The notes under the pieces are model-generated. The model was not told the DNA's origin and did not search any database. It worked only from the letters and a program-made list of their open reading frames with translations. The position numbers were made by a program, and so were the translations under genes. This document shows, piece by piece, positions 3,875-5,193 of a stretch of DNA of 5,193 bases (within the stretch, counting starts at the first letter, position 1; every line of letters starts with the position of its first letter). This DNA is from JARRJS01 sp037388885. GTDB lineage: Bacteria; Gemmatimonadota; Gemmatimonadetes; Longimicrobiales; RSA9. The stretch is taken from positions 1 to 5,193 of the forward strand of contig JARRJS010000210.1 in the NCBI GenBank assembly GCA_037388885.1, written 5' to 3'.

Positions 3875-5193
3875 TTACGGCAGGGCGTAGTAGTGCACGA
3901 GTCGTCCGTCCAGATCGACCGCGAAGACATGGGGTAGGGCGTCAGCGTCCGGTACCAGCACCGGGTCACTGCCCACACCGTAGCGCGCGCCGATCTTGGC
4001 CCGCTCCATGGTCAGGTTCTCCGCCGCCCAGCTGGGCACGGGGGACCAGTGGTAAAACAGCAGGTCGCGGCTGTTGCGCGCGAACACGTGCTGCCTGGGA
4101 CCCGGTGCGAAGGCCATCGTCGGGTCGCCTCCCACGCGCAATCCTTCGTCGATGACGGGCCGTTCGGACGTCAGGTCTTCGACGTGCCAGTCCGAACCGT
4201 TCCGCGCGTAGTGCACGATGCTCCCTTGCTCGTTCCGTCCCAGGACGTGCAGAGAGCCGTCCGGCGCCATGGCCGCCGCCGGGTCTCCCGTCAGGCGCAC
4301 GTCCGACGCACGCGCCCCGTTCCCCTGTGCGTCCGCGCCCTCTTCCGTCGAGTCGGGCGTGAGCATCGGGGCGGCGCTGTTCGTGACGTTCTCTGCCGTC
4401 CAGCTCGTGGACGGCGAGCGCCGGTAGTGGATCAGCTCGCCGTTCGCGTTCCTGCCCAGCACGGCCTGCACCTCACCCGGCGCGTGCAGCAAGGCGGGCC
4501 GCCCGACCAGGCGCATCGATGCGGCCGCCCGCTGCCGTTCGGTCAGGTTCTCTGCCGCCCAGCCCGAACGCCGGCGCCAGAAGTAGTGCAACAGCTCACC
4601 CTTGTCGTTGAGGGCGAACACGTGCAATGCGTCACCCGGGCCGCGCAGCACCGCCGGGTCGCTGGCCATGGCATAGCGCCCTTTGAACGCCTGTGAGCGC
4701 GTCAGGTCCTCCGCTTTCCAACCGACCAGGGGACGGTGCAGGTACTGGATCAGGTGGCCCTCGCGGTTTCGGGCCAGCAGCCAGGTGCGACGGCCCGGGC
4801 CCACCACCACGGCCGGAGTGCCCGCGATCCGGTAATCCGCGCCAGTACGCTTGCGCACGGTCAGGTTCGCGCCGGCCCAGCCGCCGCGAAGCGAGCGCCC
4901 GTACCGGACCACATCCCCCACGTTGGTCCGGCCGAACACCCCGATCCTGCCATCACCGCCAATCGTAGCGACCGGGTCCACGGCCAGGCGAAACTCGATG
5001 CCGGCACTATCCGCCGCGGTCAGGTTCTGGGCCTCCCACTCGCCCTTGTCGCTGCGAGACAGGCGGATCACATCCGCGTTCTGATCCCGCACGAACACGT
5101 CGAAGCTGCCGCCACTCCGCACCACCGCCGGCTGCCCGGCCAGCGGGTGGTTGAAGCCGAGAGGCGTGCGTTCCGTGTACGACTCGGCGCGGA
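3875..5193 (-). CDS. Lectin-like beta-propeller repeat protein, N-terminus beyond right edge
   Basis: The frame is open to the right edge; the GTG at 5125 is an internal Val, since clear repeat sequence (AESYTERTP ... PLAGQPAVV) continues upstream of it. Numbering from that Val as residue 1, Trp of a W-x-A-E-N-L-T motif recurs at 30, 83, 136, 189, 242, 313 and 366: spacing 53 everywhere except 71 between the fifth and sixth. Each unit reads roughly R-x-x-G-D-P-A, then a hydrophobic stretch, H-V-F-x-R-N-x-x-G-x-L-x-H-Y, W-x-A-E-N-L-T. Eight units are visible; the last stops after HYYALP, three residues short of its Trp. Such repeats resemble PLL-type and fucose-lectin-like beta-propellers, so sugar binding or a surface scaffold is possible but unproven. 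No signal peptide can be judged because the start is missing. It is convergent to paralog 2, with its own terminator. Confidence 0.85.
   Translation of the reverse strand, partial: RAESYTERTPLGFNHPLAGQPAVVRSGGSFDVFVRDQNADVIRLSRSDKGEWEAQNLTAADSAGIEFRLAVDPVATIGGDGRIGVFGRTNVGDVVRYGRSLRGGWAGANLTVRKRTGADYRIAGTPAVVVGPGRRTWLLARNREGHLIQYLHRPLVGWKAEDLTRSQAFKGRYAMASDPAVLRGPGDALHVFALNDKGELLHYFWRRRSGWAAENLTERQRAAASMRLVGRPALLHAPGEVQAVLGRNANGELIHYRRSPSTSWTAENVTNSAAPMLTPDSTEEGADAQGNGARASDVRLTGDPAAAMAPDGSLHVLGRNEQGSIVHYARNGSDWHVEDLTSERPVIDEGLRVGGDPTMAFAPGPRQHVFARNSRDLLFYHWSPVPSWAAENLTMERAKIGARYGVGSDPVLVPDADALPHVFAVDLDGRLVHYYALP
3875..5193 (-). repeat. Eight tandem blade units with 53-residue period inside the propeller gene
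   Basis: The conserved xP that opens each unit falls at residues -1, 51, 104, 157, 210, 282, 335 and 388 (residue 1 at 5125-5123). Spacings are 52, 53, 53, 53, 72, 53 and 53. The unit starting at 210 carries about 19 extra residues after its Trp motif (residues 250-275, about 4301-4378), rich in Glu, Asp, Gly and Ala. Strong protein periodicity with diverged units points to old internal duplication under structural constraint. Confidence 0.85.

Noticed and set aside
5123..5125. GTG at 5125 as the true start of the propeller gene
   Set aside because: The frame stays open to the window edge and continues the same repeat pattern upstream, so this codon is an internal Val in a blade.

Overview
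The window is GC-rich DNA with strong Shine-Dalgarno sites in front of several genes and no tRNA, rRNA, CRISPR or transposase signature. Two tandem lipoproteins with lipoboxes, a LutA/LutB pair and a secreted-type beta-propeller suggest a GC-rich, probably Gram-negative environmental bacterium. A Gemmatimonadota-like lineage is a reasonable guess from the DUF4382 lipoproteins, but nothing here proves it. A run of 10 N at 1376-1385 shows this is a scaffolded draft or metagenome assembly.

Layout. (1) 1-1432, minus strand: lutA followed by lutB with an ATGA overlap, the start of a lactate-utilisation operon whose remaining part (the end of lutB, probably then lutC) lies beyond the left edge. lutA looks frameshifted only because the N run has the wrong length. 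(2) 1433-1642: divergent intergenic region. (3) 1643-2593 and 2746-3732, plus strand: two tandem paralogous DUF4382-type lipoproteins with a shared C-terminal beta-rich domain. (4) 3733-3874: convergent intergenic region with a 15-bp perfect hairpin that is an intrinsic terminator for the minus strand. (5) 3875 to the right edge, minus strand: a large repeat protein with about eight 53-residue beta-propeller blades of the W-x-A-E-N-L-T type, open at its N-terminus.

The lut genes oxidise L-lactate to pyruvate with Fe-S proteins in the cytoplasm. The lipoproteins and the propeller look like cell-envelope or exported proteins of unknown role. No single pathway links the three groups.

The least expected signal is in the leaders of the two lipoprotein genes. 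With the two start codons aligned, a 42-nt block beginning with GATGTGACGT lies at exactly the same distance (112 nt) upstream of each ATG. It is followed by a 28-nt hairpin at matching position whose stems differ by a compensatory base-pair change. Upstream of the second gene this hairpin is a perfect 12-bp intrinsic terminator with seven T, ending only 33 nt before the start codon and leaving no room for a promoter behind it. This suggests the second gene is expressed through, and possibly controlled by, a leader terminator.
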